Assembly (NCBI GenBank): GCA_014925825.1
Contig: JACGCK010000111.1
Span: 62,001-126,000, forward strand
Reading direction: 5' to 3'
Length of the DNA stretch: 64,000 nt
From: Pholiota molesta
Taxonomy: Eukaryota; Basidiomycota; Agaricomycetes; Agaricales; Strophariaceae
In this document: one piece after another, positions 23,940-37,000 of the stretch
Numbering within the stretch: the stretch's first letter is position 1
How the letters are laid out: each line of letters begins with the position of its first letter
Notes under the pieces: generated by a model
What the model was told of the DNA's origin: nothing
The model's input: only the letters and a program-made list of their open reading frames with translations
The model's database searches: none
Position numbers and translations under genes: made by a program

Positions 23940-26900
23940 TGCAACGTTTTCAAAGTAAGCCTTTGGGGGTCGAAATTTCAAGGGAATTCTCTGCGAGACG
24001 CGTTATAAAGAGGATCCAAAACCACGTAAATGGTGCAAACTTACCTGCAGAGATCGTATGAACCCAAATTCATGAGTTTGTTGGCATTCGATGGTGGTTT
24101 TTTATAGCGTTCAAACGGTTAGTATGATATGTACTTTTTGGGCAGATATCCGGCCCGTCCGAGATGACGCGCGTGCGATGTGAGCAAGATGTGAGAGCAA
24201 TTGCCAAGCAATTGCACGCGAAATCGGTACATGCTTGCAACAGATTTGTAGGATAGGACAGGATAGGACGTAGATGAGACGTCGATATCATCATGGACGA
24301 CACTAATGGCTCACAGCTACCTTGTTGTCTTTTGTTACGTTCCCATACTCCAGGGAGTACACTGAGCCCGGTTACGGTGATAACATGCTTATCGACCGTT
24401 CATATCTTTGCAGACACACTCTCACTTCGTTCCTATACTCTCACGTCCCGCTTCCCTCCCCTTACCATCCCGATGTCCGGCTTCTCCGCCATCCCGCAAT
24501 TGTCATCCGCTCCGCCCTCCGCTCCGCGCCGGGAGACGCGCACAGCCCCCGTCACAGCACCAGCCTCAACACCCCGCTCACCTCTGCCACATCTAGCGCT
24601 CACCTTGCAAGGTGGCAACATCAGTCGCACGGACACAACACAAGACCCGTCCGCTACATACAGCATACAACGTGGGCAACAACCAACGTCGTCCCGCCGC
24701 TGCGGACGCCTCTTCCTCAATGCGAGAACGGCCTCGACACGAACGCGATCCGGATGCATACACCTTGCCTCAGGCGCCCCTACGACGAACGGAACATGCG
24801 AGCAGGATATCTGGAGGACGTCGGAGCCCACACGGCGAACGTCATACATCCAGATGGCACGGGAGGGTGGTCCCTTGGGCACCACGGCGCATAGACACCA
24901 AGCAGCACGGACAGCGGAAAGCTCCCAGGTGTGTGATTCTTCCCTCATCTCTCCTCCTCTCAGCGTCGCATCGCGCTCACAGCACTGAGCTAGCCAACAC
25001 AGCGGCGACGCAACGACCTGCTCCACCAGCGGATCGCGGACGGCGATCCGCAGACCAGCACGATATTCGGATACCGGAGCACAGTCAGCAATGAGCCGAC
25101 GAAGACGACGACGTTGAACTACGGTATGCGCGACCCATGGCGTGGCTTGGACGACAACGGCTCGACTCGGGCGACGCGAGCACCGTGCGCAGCTACGGGA
25201 AATCGTCTGGGAGCGCACAAATTACCAGCAGCACCTCCAGAGCGGCATGCAAAGACCACGGCGACGAACGGGATGCACGAGCAGGGTATCTGGACGACAT
25301 CGGCGCACATCGGGCGAGCGCCGACGTTCAGATGCCACGGATAAGCCGATAGCATGAGGGGGCGGTCCACGGGCACCACAGCGCCCAGAAGCAAGGCAGG
25401 CAGCACGGACCGCGCGCAGCTCCCAGGTGTGTGGACCCTATCCCATCCCCCCTGCTCTCAGTGTCGTGCTCACAGCAGTAAGCTAGGCACCACGTCGGCG
25501 CCGCGACGACACTACTGCCCCAGAGCACGGCGCGCACGATATACGGTATACGAACACCAGAGCATAGCAACGAGACAACGACGCTGGGTACCGGGCGGAG
25601 GACTCACGGCGTGTTTTGGACGACAGCGGCTCGTCTCGCAAGGATGCGGGGAACGAGAGCACAGGTGCACGGCTGCGGGAAAACGTCAATGAGTACTCAA
25701 CCGCTTCGCCGTATACAAATTACTCGCGGCGATACGGCCTCGACGACCCGACCGCGTGCGGAAAGACGGAGATCTGCTAGGGCGCAGCGCGGCACAAGGG
25801 CATCAGTGAGTGCAGTGCTGCTTCGACCATGCATGCATGACGTACTGCCCGTGAGGTCAACGCGCCGCCTTCGTGCGGCATACGGACAAGTTGGTAGAGG
25901 GATGGCGCCTCGTCCTAGCCCACGAACGACGACGCGAACAGCTCGATATCTGAACGTGCGCCCATCTGTTCCACTCACCAACGAGGCGACGACAACGGGC
26001 GGCAGTCGGGCGTGGAATCGATATGCGGCATGCAGACGAGTTCGCGGAGGGCCGGCGAGATAGCGCCTCGTTCTGGCCCGTGAACGACGTGAACACTTCG
26101 AGAGCCAGGAGGCCAACACGGCCTAAACGAGCGGGAAGATCTGTCAAGGGCGATGGGATGAAAGCCATGACGGCGAACTTGCTGTCTCGGGATATGGGTG
26201 AGCACGGTCGTCAGAACACTGATAGCTGTTACTTACCCTGACTTTTTCCAGCACCGAGGTTGGCTGACGCAGGCGCGCATGGGCACGGCGCCGGTGTATC
26301 ACGCTCATTGGCGAGGTTTTCAGGCGCTATCGGCGGCGGTAAGCAATACCACGGCTGCAGAGACTAACCGCAAACCAACAGCACAACTTACTTACTGCAC
26401 GTTCCAAAGCCTGAAGGGCGATCAGTTACGAAGAGGACGACGCCATCGGGCGGAAGGATGAGTCAAGATTCAAAGACGATGGGATGACAACGAGGACGGC
26501 GTACTTGCTGCGTCGGAATATGGGGTGAGCACGATGATCAGAACGTTGATATCTATCACTGACCTTTGGCTTATCCAGCACCGGGGCTGGCTGACGCAGT
26601 CGCGAAGGCGCTGCGCTAGCATATCGCGAATGTCGGCGACCACGAAAGGGCCGCTGGGCACTACGGGCGGCGGTAAGCAATACTACGGCTGCAGAGATTA
26701 ACAACAACCTACTCACTGCACGTTCCAAAGCCTGAAGGGCTATCAGCTACGAAAAAACGACAGAACGCGGAGGGAGGATTACATGTTAGTACGGTGCGTA
26801 TGCCCCGCGGAGGACACGCGCTCACCTTGTCTCATAGACGCCTGTGGCCCGACGCTATCGACGAAATCGCCAGCGACGAGTGGAAAGTGCGGGCGGATAC

Positions 26901-28160
26901 AGAGGGCAAACGCGACCAGATCTGCTGTTCGAGAGATAGAGACAGAGAGCGAAGAGAAGAGAGCAGGAAAAGCAGAGCAGAGCAGGATGAGGGAAGGAGA
27001 GGGATATCTGTAGTCTTATATACTGATTCAATAGATGTGTACGTACATAGAATGAGAATAGTGGTTTCCGGGATACTTCAGACAGGGTCCGCACACGCTA
27101 AGCGAATCTCGATCTGTATGTCCTCCTCCGTTTCTCGTCCGCGTCCGTTGAGGTCCGTTGCTTCCCCTTGCCTGTGTCTCGTATACCATACCAGTTATCA
27201 TTAAGATACCTCATATCCATTTTCATGATGACTAGAATATACCAAAGCGAGGAATTCATTCGAATGTTATATTTGTTAATGAGCGTAAAAGCGCAGTTCA
27301 TGTTTCTACATTTTCAAATTTGTAAAATTCTGTCCACAGAGCGGCCAAGTATAACCGTTACCCACCCCCCAACGATCCTTAACCCAATAGGACATATTCT
27401 AATGTCGTAAAAACAAGGGAAATGGCACTAGATGGCTTATTCCATGCAATCCTCCGAACCCGGACATCCAGCAAATGCATCGATTTGCAGGCGGAAAGTT
27501 CTAGCGCACCATCGTCGCTGGCAACGTACCCGAGAGGACCCTTGATGGGACTAACAACGGCCTTTTACGTGGTTTTTTCAGGTCCCCGTGCGATGCGCAA
27601 TGGACTGGAAACGAGAAACGGGGTGGGAGGAGAGGGTCATGCTCGGTACGGGTATCCTTGCCTGCTCTAGGCTGGTCTCCAAATTTCGGGTGTCCGATAG
27701 AACCGCATTGGGGCTATGTATTACATGTTTAATGCTTCTAGATGGAATTCAGAAGAGAGCAGCAGATCGCTCTGCAAGCGCTCAGATTCAATTGATTGTA
27801 AGTTGATGTCGCCGTTATCGCGTACATGTCGCCACATCGCGGTCGCAAACAACAATAAAGGTATTTTATATACATGTATGTATAATAGGATTAAGATACG
27901 AAATAGATAGATTTTCTATGCTTCAAATGATGAATTGGGAGAGGAAGAGCGAGTTGATATTGGAGTGATGAATATCCGGATGCCCATCTCTATGTTCAAC
28001 TGGAATGGAAACTGCAATTGATAAAAGGTCAGGTACATCTAGCCATGTCCGCGCCGCCGTTACATGTGTAATGCAAAGGCGCGAGAGCATCTGTCTTGCG
28101 CGATGTTCAGCGCCTAACTTGAAAACGGCGGTATGGTACGCTCAACGGCGCTTTGCCTTG

Positions 28161-31100
28161 TTCGCTCACGGCGACACTATTTGGCCAATAATCTTAACGG
28201 ATACATTTATAATACAAAAGAGAAAGCGGCTCGAGAGGTGAAGAACCTCGGAGCAATGATGGAACATGCAGATATGTAGATCAGTGGCACGAATGATGTC
28301 ATGTCCGGGCAATCACAATGCTTCAACCTTGCACGTATCCGCAATGACAATCCATTCCAGCTCCTCAATCTATTCTCTTTCTGGAAAGTAGAATACTTAC
28401 ATGCAAACAGATAGGCTTTCAAGTGCGTCAAAACCCACTAGCTAATTCAAAGCTAATTTGAACGGGACACAAATGTCATTTTAGACCGCTCGCAACGCTT
28501 CAACTTCCTATGTACACTGAGTAATGAAATCTAGGAGTGAAATAATTCGATAGGCTGTGGAATACATATTTTTGTATGGTTCATTCAGCAGTCTCTAGAC
28601 CGTACGTAGCTCGAACCTTGATAAACCCTAAGCCTAAATTATGGTGGCGGCATTACGTTCAACATAGCTAAAATATCGATGACATTGCCGCTCGCAACGC
28701 TTCAACCTTGCCCAAAATTACTGTAATGGATTCCGTTCTCATGTCACAATCTCATTGGTGGATGTATAAACAGTTTGCCGGGCAAGTAGCAGCGAGGCGT
28801 CGTTCACTTGGATATATTTCGGCAGTAGTAGTATCTTGGCAATGCTTCTAAAAATGTTAGCAGAAAGAAGCATGAGTTTCAAGCCGTGATTTGGGGACGG
28901 AGGCGACGATCTGGGTTCCATTACGTACTTGGCTTCTTGTCGTGTCCTTGGAAATATACTCAAAGGCACTTTCCAGCATTGATTATAGGTGGACGGGGCT
29001 TTGGGCACTCATTAATGGGAGAGATATTGAAGCAGCCGAAAAGAACTGCGGTTACGTTTGGATGGTATTATGTGTCCCTTTAAGGGAAGTTTTGTTATTC
29101 TTGGAGATGAATAATACAGCATGGAACGGTTTGTAGGTAAACATTTGGAAAAGAAAATTTATAATGGTATTAGAATAATAAAGAAAGGAGCCAAAATCTT
29201 GGATAGAAGAGGAGTGCAGAGGTACGATGAACTCGGATGGAGGAAGTTTATCCCTGCATGGTGACTTTGTGCAGGGGTTGGGACCGGTAACAGTAGTTAC
29301 TAGTTTCGGTCTAAGAAGGATTTGCCGTGCATTCCAAAATTTAGTATCGAAGAAATAGTGATGGAGACGTGGAAGAATGGGTCCGGCTTGGCATTCTGAG
29401 TATAAAGAGTGGTAACTTTTGGATGCAATGCGTGCCATTCTAACCCGTCCTAATGCGACTTTCAATTCCTGTTTCCATCCACAGACCTATCTACGACAGT
29501 GTCACTATGTCCTCAAGGTTGCAGACATGAGTACTTATCTTGTCTTTCAGGTAACGCGCACTGATGCAGTCATTTCTAGCTTTGATCGTCGTTGCTAATT
29601 AAGCGCCCATGAAAGCGGGTTAGCTTCTGGTTGCGCACATCTGCTTCGCTTCTCTGACTCATTTCTCATGTAAGATGTCTTTTTTATGCCTCGATGGTGT
29701 TCTTGCTGTTCTGACTTCCCTTCTTATTCATTTGATATTCCTTCCATGACCTTATCATCTCTTTACCTATTATTTTTGTAGTCACTTCAGCGCACTTCAA
29801 ATCGATTTTTGGATGTCCTGCAAGCACTCCGACAGGATCTGTAAGTCATCACCTCTTCTTATGGTTGCACCTAAGTCTAATTTGATTTTCTTAGGTCCCG
29901 TGGCTGTTGATATACGATCTGATCAGTGGCAGCCTTTGAACTTGACATTCTTATTCACAGTGTTTAAGCACTATTAGCGGGCTGTTATTCTAATTCGATT
30001 TTTGGGCTTCCCGCGAGCAATACTACAGGCCCAATGTAAGTGGTTTCCACGTCGCTCTAATTGAGGGCCTTATATATTTACATGGAGTTCTTCCGCAGGG
30101 TGAGCAATGGTATAGTCTCTGGGTGAGTGGTTTGACTCTATTTCAGTACCTTGTATCATGGGTTTTTATGTCTTTAGCGGTCTGGTTTTGATGATTCAGA
30201 ATACAGGTGGTCTCGTAAAGTGTGCAGGTGATGATATGCGAATTTCGGTAAGTATTTCTGATTTAACTTGGGACTTTTGCTGACCACGTAATTCTCTTAA
30301 AGTGATTTCCTTCCGCATCTCGTTTGATGTTTTTATGGTCAGTAGTTTGCATCGCAATTATTGTGGATTTGTTTGATCTTACTTTGGCATTGCAGAACCG
30401 AAAATCTATTGCTTGAGTCTAATGAGATCTTGCTTGCTCGGTGAGCAGTGATGTTAAATTATTGGGAATTCATTTAACTGGCGGATAGGGCTTACTTTGT
30501 GTTCACACGAAGTCGACGCACACTCGAACAAAGTGCACAAACTCGGCTGTACGACATTTTTTGAGTTTCACAAAATCTTGCTCACTCGGTAAGCAGTGCA
30601 GTTAACATTATTGGAAATTGGGCTAATCAGCATTTGCATGAACTCGATGGCCAGCGCGCAAATTAGGTTGTAGTCTCACGAAATTTTGCTCGCTCAGATT
30701 GGAAACACACGAACCTCGACGGCCAGCGCGCAAATTAGAATGTAAGTTGGTCAGTTTCATTTGATTGCAAATATCTAATCAGCATTGCAGGTGTAGCGTA
30801 CTGTAGATAGATGTGCGTACCGTAGATAGAGGCGGAGTGCGGATGATCTTGCCCTTCGGGGGGGGCTGCACTCTGCGCGCATATTACCAGAACCCGGTTG
30901 CAGGTTGCGACCTACGCTCATTTCAGAAATCTTACCCCCGTTTAGGCAATTTCAGCACGAAAAAACACCCAGTTTCTCCCTGGATTCACACCAAAAAAAC
31001 ACCGCCGAAAGCATCTCCCCTGCCCCCATCATATGGCAAAGTTATATTTCCTGCTCGCCATCCGCTCGATAAAGGAAGGTGCGATCCAGTAGAGCAGGTG

Positions 31101-32716
31101 CGCATAGCACATTGTCTCAGGCATGAACACGGCCTTCTCGCCGCTATCCGCCGCCTGGATGCATCTCCGCGCCACGGCCTCGCGCTTCAGGCCATGTGCG
31201 TTGGGGTCCTTTTCGCGCACCGGCCCGCTATCGACCGCGGACGCGCGGAAGTCGCCCTCCACGGTAGAGGGCATGAAGAAGGTGAACCGGATGCGCGGGT
31301 GCTCGATGGAGAGGGCCTGGTAGAGCACGAGCGAAGAAGCCTTCGTGGAAGCGTAGAGTGTACGTGTCGGAGCCGGAATGATGGACGCCAAGGAGTTCAC
31401 GAGGACGATGGATGGGGCTTTGGAGGTGTTAGAGAGCATAGGCACCTGTTTGATAGATAGGTCGAGATTAATCTCGTCAGCACGTGGAGGGTTCTGGATG
31501 AGAGAATTTTGGGATATTTACGAATGTCACAGCGGCAATTAGGGGTCCGACGTAGTTGCCCTGAATTGCAGCGAGCGCGACGTCGGCGGTGTGTTTAATG
31601 CCTTCGGCGCTCGCATCGCGCAGAGCGACGCCTCGCTCCACCTCGACGCCGGCTACCGCCATGAGTGGTTGCAGAGCGGAGACGCCTGCAGCGACGACAT
31701 GTGTATCAAGGCCTCCCCATGCTATTTTGCAACACAAATATCAGGAACGCGTACGAGAGTCTGTTCCTGACGCACCTGCTTCAATGGCATTTCTGACTTT
31801 GACCATGTCGTCCACATTCGTAAAGTCGGCTGTAACACCAAAGATATCGGATGGAGACGCCGTGCGGAAGCCAGCTGACGCCTGTGCGGCGCGACATTCT
31901 GCCTCTACCTCCTTCAGCAATGCTTCTCGTCGTCCGACAACGCATACCCGGGCGCCTCTTTCCGCGTATTGACGTGCAATTGAGCGTCCGATACCGCTCG
32001 AGGCGCCGACGACCAATACGCGCTCCTTCGTCTTCGGAACTTGAGTGAACGTTTTGGCCTAGTTACCGAGGCTCGATAGAGTGCTAGGATGATTGGTACA
32101 AGAGAAAGAACTAGACTTCTTGAAGGCTTCATTGATAGGAGTTCGCGGAGGATAGCTGGGAGATCGAAGGCCATTGCAAGCTCGTTTGGGGCCTGTGGGG
32201 GTCGAAAATTTAAGGGAATTCTGTGCGAAACGCATTATAAAGAGGATCCAGAACCACGTAAATGGTGCAAACTTACCTGCAGAGATCGTATGGACCCAAA
32301 TTCATGAGTTTGTTGGCATTCGATGGTGGTTTTTTTATAGCGTTCAAACGGTTGCATGATATGTACTTTTTGGGCAAAATATCCGGCCCGCCCGAGATGA
32401 CGTGCGTGGCACTGCGTGCGATATGAGCAAGACGTGAGAGCAATTGCACGCGAAATTGGTACATATCTACAACAGATTTGTAGAATGGGACAGGATAGGA
32501 CGTAGATGAATGAAACATCGATATCATCATGGCAAGCATCATGGACGACACTAATGGCTCACAGCGACCTTGTATTCTTTTGCTACGTAACCATACTCCA
32601 GGGAGTAAACTGAGCCCAATTACGGTTATAACATGCTTATCGACTAACGTTCATTAATCATTAGTCTTCGATCTCTGCAGACACACTCTTAGTTCGTTCC
32701 TATATACTCTCACATA
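28161..32716. repeat. Repeat unit 4 (type A, truncated at array edge)
   Basis: Only the first ~4.56 kb of the unit is present, ending shortly after the SDR 5' region, inside what is the start of the GC-rich block in the other units. It lacks the B insert and shares type A variants with unit 1. Past 32716 the sequence is unique in the window. Confidence 0.9.
31029..32174 (-). pseudogene. SDR, unit 4 copy (frameshift in exon 1)
   Basis: Exons 2 and 3 are open, including the catalytic Ser, Tyr and Lys. Exon 1 has lost one T (AACTTGAG near 32040 against AACTTTGAG in units 2 and 3), just before the dinucleotide-binding motif. The frame from the ATG at 32174 therefore runs into an early stop. A single lost base in a T run could be an assembly error, in which case this would be a third functional copy. 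Confidence 0.75.
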
Positions 32717-34087
32717 TGACCGGCTTGACTAGCTTTACCATAACCGGTGTTGCAACACCTTTTGTTAATTTCAAATTCAACAGAATGACTTCAGCAGAGG
32801 CATGCTACTCATCCAGAACTCGTGCAGCATTAGAAAATCCAGCTATCTCATAGACAACACAAGCCTCGTACCCATGTATGAGATCCTTCGAGGGATCCTT
32901 GTTGCTTAGGTTTATAACTTCAATCAAAAACTCCATGATCACCCGCACGACCACCAAAAGCCACAGATCAAGTAGCTGGACGCCAACCGGACACAACAAA
33001 AAAAAACCAGGTTCAGATACAGGAAGGGGCCGCAGACTCATTGACGAGTCATCAGCAAAAATGAGCTTTCATATATGAGATAATGCCTTAGAATCCTTGT
33101 GTGCCCAGACAAAGGTGCTGGAATTATTTTGTGTTCATTACAATGTTCATTACAAGGGTAGTCATTACACATTTCGCCAACGCGTCGCAAGCACACGGAC
33201 ACGAGTCCTGTTACATTTCAAGTACTTGTGGCATTTAAATCCCTCACGTTGAATTTTGGCTCGACAACTCCATGTAATGAACAGGTAAATTCTGATGGAT
33301 TTTACATTGCAAACATCAGAATTATTGTCAACATTGCCGGCATTCTAATGCAGTTGCTATACTTGCGACCACTGTACGGAATTCTGGTTGGACTTAGTGG
33401 ATTCCTTGACCTAGCGAAGAGGTCAAAATCAAGATTCACTCCAAATGACGAGGGACCAAATGATTTTATTGGCAGAAGACTAATCTATCCACAGCCAACA
33501 TGCAAGAAACACTAGATATTCTTTCTCTTCAAGCGTCCGAAGACACCATCACAAAAGAAAGGAAATAGTAGAAGGGGGGTTTCCAAAAATTGCTGAAAGC
33601 CGAAGCTTACAGACGGGTTCGGATGTATAATTTGCAATCAGCAAAAAACTGTGCCTCGGTAGAAACCTCACTGGCGACAGTACATGCCCGAGCACAAGAG
33701 ATGGGGAACACAACTGTGGGAGGCCCACCTTATATACTCGCACTTCCGCGCACGGACCATCTGAATCATTCGGCTGTCCTGGCGTCACGTGACTGGTGCA
33801 CTGACTCACTCCGCGTCTTCGCTCTCCCTGTCTGCGCTTTCTCAGTTGTCTTCACCGCCATGAAGAGTAGAAGTCATTATGAAATTATAAATCCAACATA
33901 CAGGTGTCTTGGAGGCCAGACTAAACGAGTGAGTATCCCTATCGAACGGGTATAAGAACGAAAAAAAGAGAGTAGTAGTAAAGAACAAAGAAAACCATGA
34001 GCGACGTCAATGTCATAAATAAAACAAAAGGCAGGGAAAAAAAGGTCGAAGACCCAAGGCCTCTTTCCCTGCTCATCCCAGCACCGC
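32717..34087. other. Intergenic region between the array edge and dhc1
   Basis: This is single-copy sequence. Small frames of 60-120 codons occur on both strands, none with a recognisable domain. A short inverted pair, GTTCATTACA (twice, near 33133-33153) and TGTAATGAAC (near 33272), brackets about 140 bp and could be a small foldback or decayed MITE. A TATA-like TTATATACTC (near 33730) and a 10-bp palindrome GTCACGTGAC (near 33785, an E-box of the CACGTG type) suggest a promoter, but I cannot assign its gene. Confidence 0.4.
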
Positions 34088-37000
34088 TCAGAACCTCCTC
34101 GGCGCCCCACCGCCCACCAGCCCCTCAATCGAATGGTGCTCCAGATCATTGCGCGCCTTCAGAATCGACGCATGCATCTCCTTCATCGCATTGCCCAGCT
34201 TCACGCCGAACCGGCTCAGGATATCCCGCTGCCACGCGTCGTACTTGGCGTTCACCCGCGCCTGCACCTGCTCGTAGTCGATCACGCAGACGCCGAACGA
34301 CTTCTGCGTGTCCGAGGTGTCAAACGTCGAGCGCGCCTTTTTGATCTCCGTGAGCAGCTGCTGCCAGTTGGCGAGCGAGTCGCCGAGCCGGTTGAACACG
34401 TATTCGGCTTCAAGGTCCCAGAGGGACTGGAACTGCAGCCATTTGCCCACGTAGTCCTTTAGATGCTGCACTTTAGTTTCGATAAGTGAGAAAGGGCGTT
34501 CGAGGGTGTTGTCGGGGAAGCGTGTTAGCTAGTTCAATAAATTCGCATTTAGTGTTTTAAGCAGTAGTGTTTAAGGGGAAAAGCGCACTAGTGAAGTATA
34601 GGTCGTCTCTGCCACCGATGCACCCTGCATCTGCAATCCGATTTCGTACCGCGAACTCTGGATCCTCCGCAGACGACACACCACACCAAGCCAGTCATGA
34701 AGCTGCCTAATCCACGTCGCCCGCGCGTACTCTATCGGAGGGTCCAGGAAGATAACCTGGTTCTGTATCCGGATCTCGTGTATGATGGGCTTGACCGTCA
34801 TATGTCCTTCCAGGAACTACCCAGTACCATCAGCCCCGACTCCGACATAGAGAAAATCAATGAAAAGAACGAAAGACACACCTTCTCCTCTTTCACACCT
34901 TTTCCACCCCTCCTTTTGTTCCCTAGATCCCTGGTGGGCAATACGTCTCTCCGGAGGTTACCCTCACCGTCATCCGTCCTATCGAACTCAGCGCACCACA
35001 CTTGAATGATATGCGTCAACCGCTGAAGCAGGATGCCCTCGATCCGCTTGTCGAGTTCCTGTACCCAATAATCGAGATTGGCGTAGCCTTCCAGATTTAA
35101 GCGATCGATCTAGAAGGAAGAAATTTAGCAGGAGAGAAAGACAAGTGGCAAGATGACACACCGCAGCTTGGATCTTGCCCAATAGTTCTGAGAATGCTTC
35201 GGAGGTATACGAACATGTTTGTAGGTCCTCGACTGCGCGAAGGATGTCTTTGTATAGATCGATGACATTGTTGGTTTTGTCCTGATTTTAGCGAAGATTA
35301 CAGGTCAGCAATTGCAAGGAAATATGACGATGGAAGCTTTTACTATTCACCTGCAATACAGAGACTACACTCGCAAATTCACGCACGAATTGGATATGTC
35401 GATTGTCCCGTCCATCTGAGCTTGGGACATATCGCGCCGTGTCGTATTGATTGACGAAGTAATCCCAGCGGATGCTCATACCTGGCACAAAAATCAGCAT
35501 CCCTAAAGACCATCGCTACCATATCGGCTCACCTTTACTGATCATCCTTTGACTCTCATTCCTATACTCCGCCACCAACCACTCGATGCCCTTATTCGCC
35601 TCCACCAGGTCCAGCGTCTGCCCATACGTGCGCACCGTCTCCATCAAGCTCACCGCATGCGGGTACACGCGCTTCGCGTCCTTCGCCATGTTCGAGATCG
35701 CATGCGGCACCTGGAAGTTCAGCCACAGCAGGTTCCGCACCTCCTTGAACAGCGTGATGATCTGCGGGTCGAAGTTCACCGCGAGCTGGAAGCCGCCCCC
35801 GCGCAGGCGCACGATCTCGAACAGCCGCCCGTCGACGCCCATGTTCCGCCGGTTGATGTCCTGCAGCCACGCCTCGAACACGGGCCGCGTGTCGAGCTTC
35901 TTGCGGAACGCGAGCGACTCGGACTGCAGCTTCTGGCCCTCCGCGTAGTGCTCCCAGCCCTTGCCGAGCACGTCCTCCACGCGCTTCATGTACGTCTGCA
36001 GCTGCCGCTCGATTTGGCGCGCCCAGATCATGGCGCCGGCGATGGGCGGTAGATCGCGCATCTGCGACATGTGGTAGGCTTCGGAAAAGCGGTATTGGGT
36101 TTTGAACTTGGAGGAATGTCAGTAACGAGGCCTCGGCGAAGTGGTGGAACTGACCTTCTCGTGGAGGTGCTTGATATCCTCCTTTACTGAGTCAATTAGC
36201 TGCGTTTGGTACTCTTGAATGGCACCACGAATCTGTTCGGCATGGTTTAGAGAAGTATTCGAGGCGAATGAGAAATAGTAACACGGACCTTGGCTCTCAC
36301 GAAAAGCGCATTGAACTTGGAGAAAACACGGAACATCTCGTTCGCATTCCTTGCCGTGCCCAATCGATCGCGCAGCCTAGCAATAATCTGGTTCTCGACT
36401 CGCGACACGCGCTCGTTATACGCGTTCTCAGCAGCGACCCAGATCTCCGTGCCCTCTGCAACAGCGTCAGCCTTCGTCGCACAGCCGAACGTCCACACCC
36501 AAAAAAGACTCACCAACACTAACGTCCAGCACATCGATCCGCTTCACAACCTCATACGCCTCCTTCACCTCCTCCTCCATGTCCATCCCGCCCACCTCCG
36601 CGCCGCCCACGCCCCCCAGGCCCTTCGTCGGCCCCGTCATCACCGCAAGCTGCTCATGCTGCTTCCTCCAGTCACGTAGATACCGCGTTCGCTCTTGCAG
36701 CTTAGCATGTGCCGGGACAATCTTGATCGGGATAAACCTCTCGCTTCTCTTCCGCGTCACCTCCCTAGCGACGTTCGTGAACTCCTTGATCTGGTCGTCC
36801 CACGTGCGGAAGATGGCCGTCGTCTGGTTCAGCAGCCGCTCGAAGGTCTCGTACGGTGTGTATGGGAGGCGCTGGGAGGTGAGGATGCGGAGGAGCTGGT
36901 CGTTGAAGTCGCGCGAGATGGCTTCGACGAGGGGGAGGGCGCGGCGGATGGGGTACGGGGAGAGGCGCAGTTTGCGGTTGATGTGCCCGAAAATGAGCAC

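Larger units (their letters stand above)
18278..28160. repeat. Repeat unit 3 (type B)
   Basis: This unit is 9883 bp and has the same architecture as unit 2: truncated SDR exon at 21198-21617, insert at 21651-22463, full SDR at 22793-23939. Towards its right end (about 26520-28160) it accumulates many one-base differences relative to units 1 and 2. Confidence 0.9.
1..32716. repeat. Tandem array of ~8.4-9.9 kb units (four units visible)
   Basis: The sequence beginning TTCGCTCACGGCGAC at position 1 recurs at 8414, 18278 (one substitution) and 28161, and everything between follows in the same order and orientation. Copies differ by scattered substitutions and many one-base indels, often in homopolymers. 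The array enters from the left edge and ends at about 32716, where similarity to the first unit (around position 4545) stops inside a unit. Each unit carries an SDR gene on the minus strand. I see no terminal repeats, transposase or reverse transcriptase that would make the unit a standard mobile element, so it looks like segmental amplification of host DNA. An assembly effect on a collapsed or heterozygous locus cannot be excluded from sequence alone. Confidence 0.95.

Noticed and set aside
24433..25218. Minus-strand frame of 261 codons in the GC-rich block of unit 3
   Set aside because: It is interrupted in units 1 and 2 by small indels, has arginine- and cysteine-rich random composition and matches no family. 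High GC explains the lack of stops.
34088..34110. Premature stop making the dynein gene a pseudogene
   Set aside because: All thirteen exons are open with good splice sites, and the end matches the known tail/motor gene split in Agaricomycetes.
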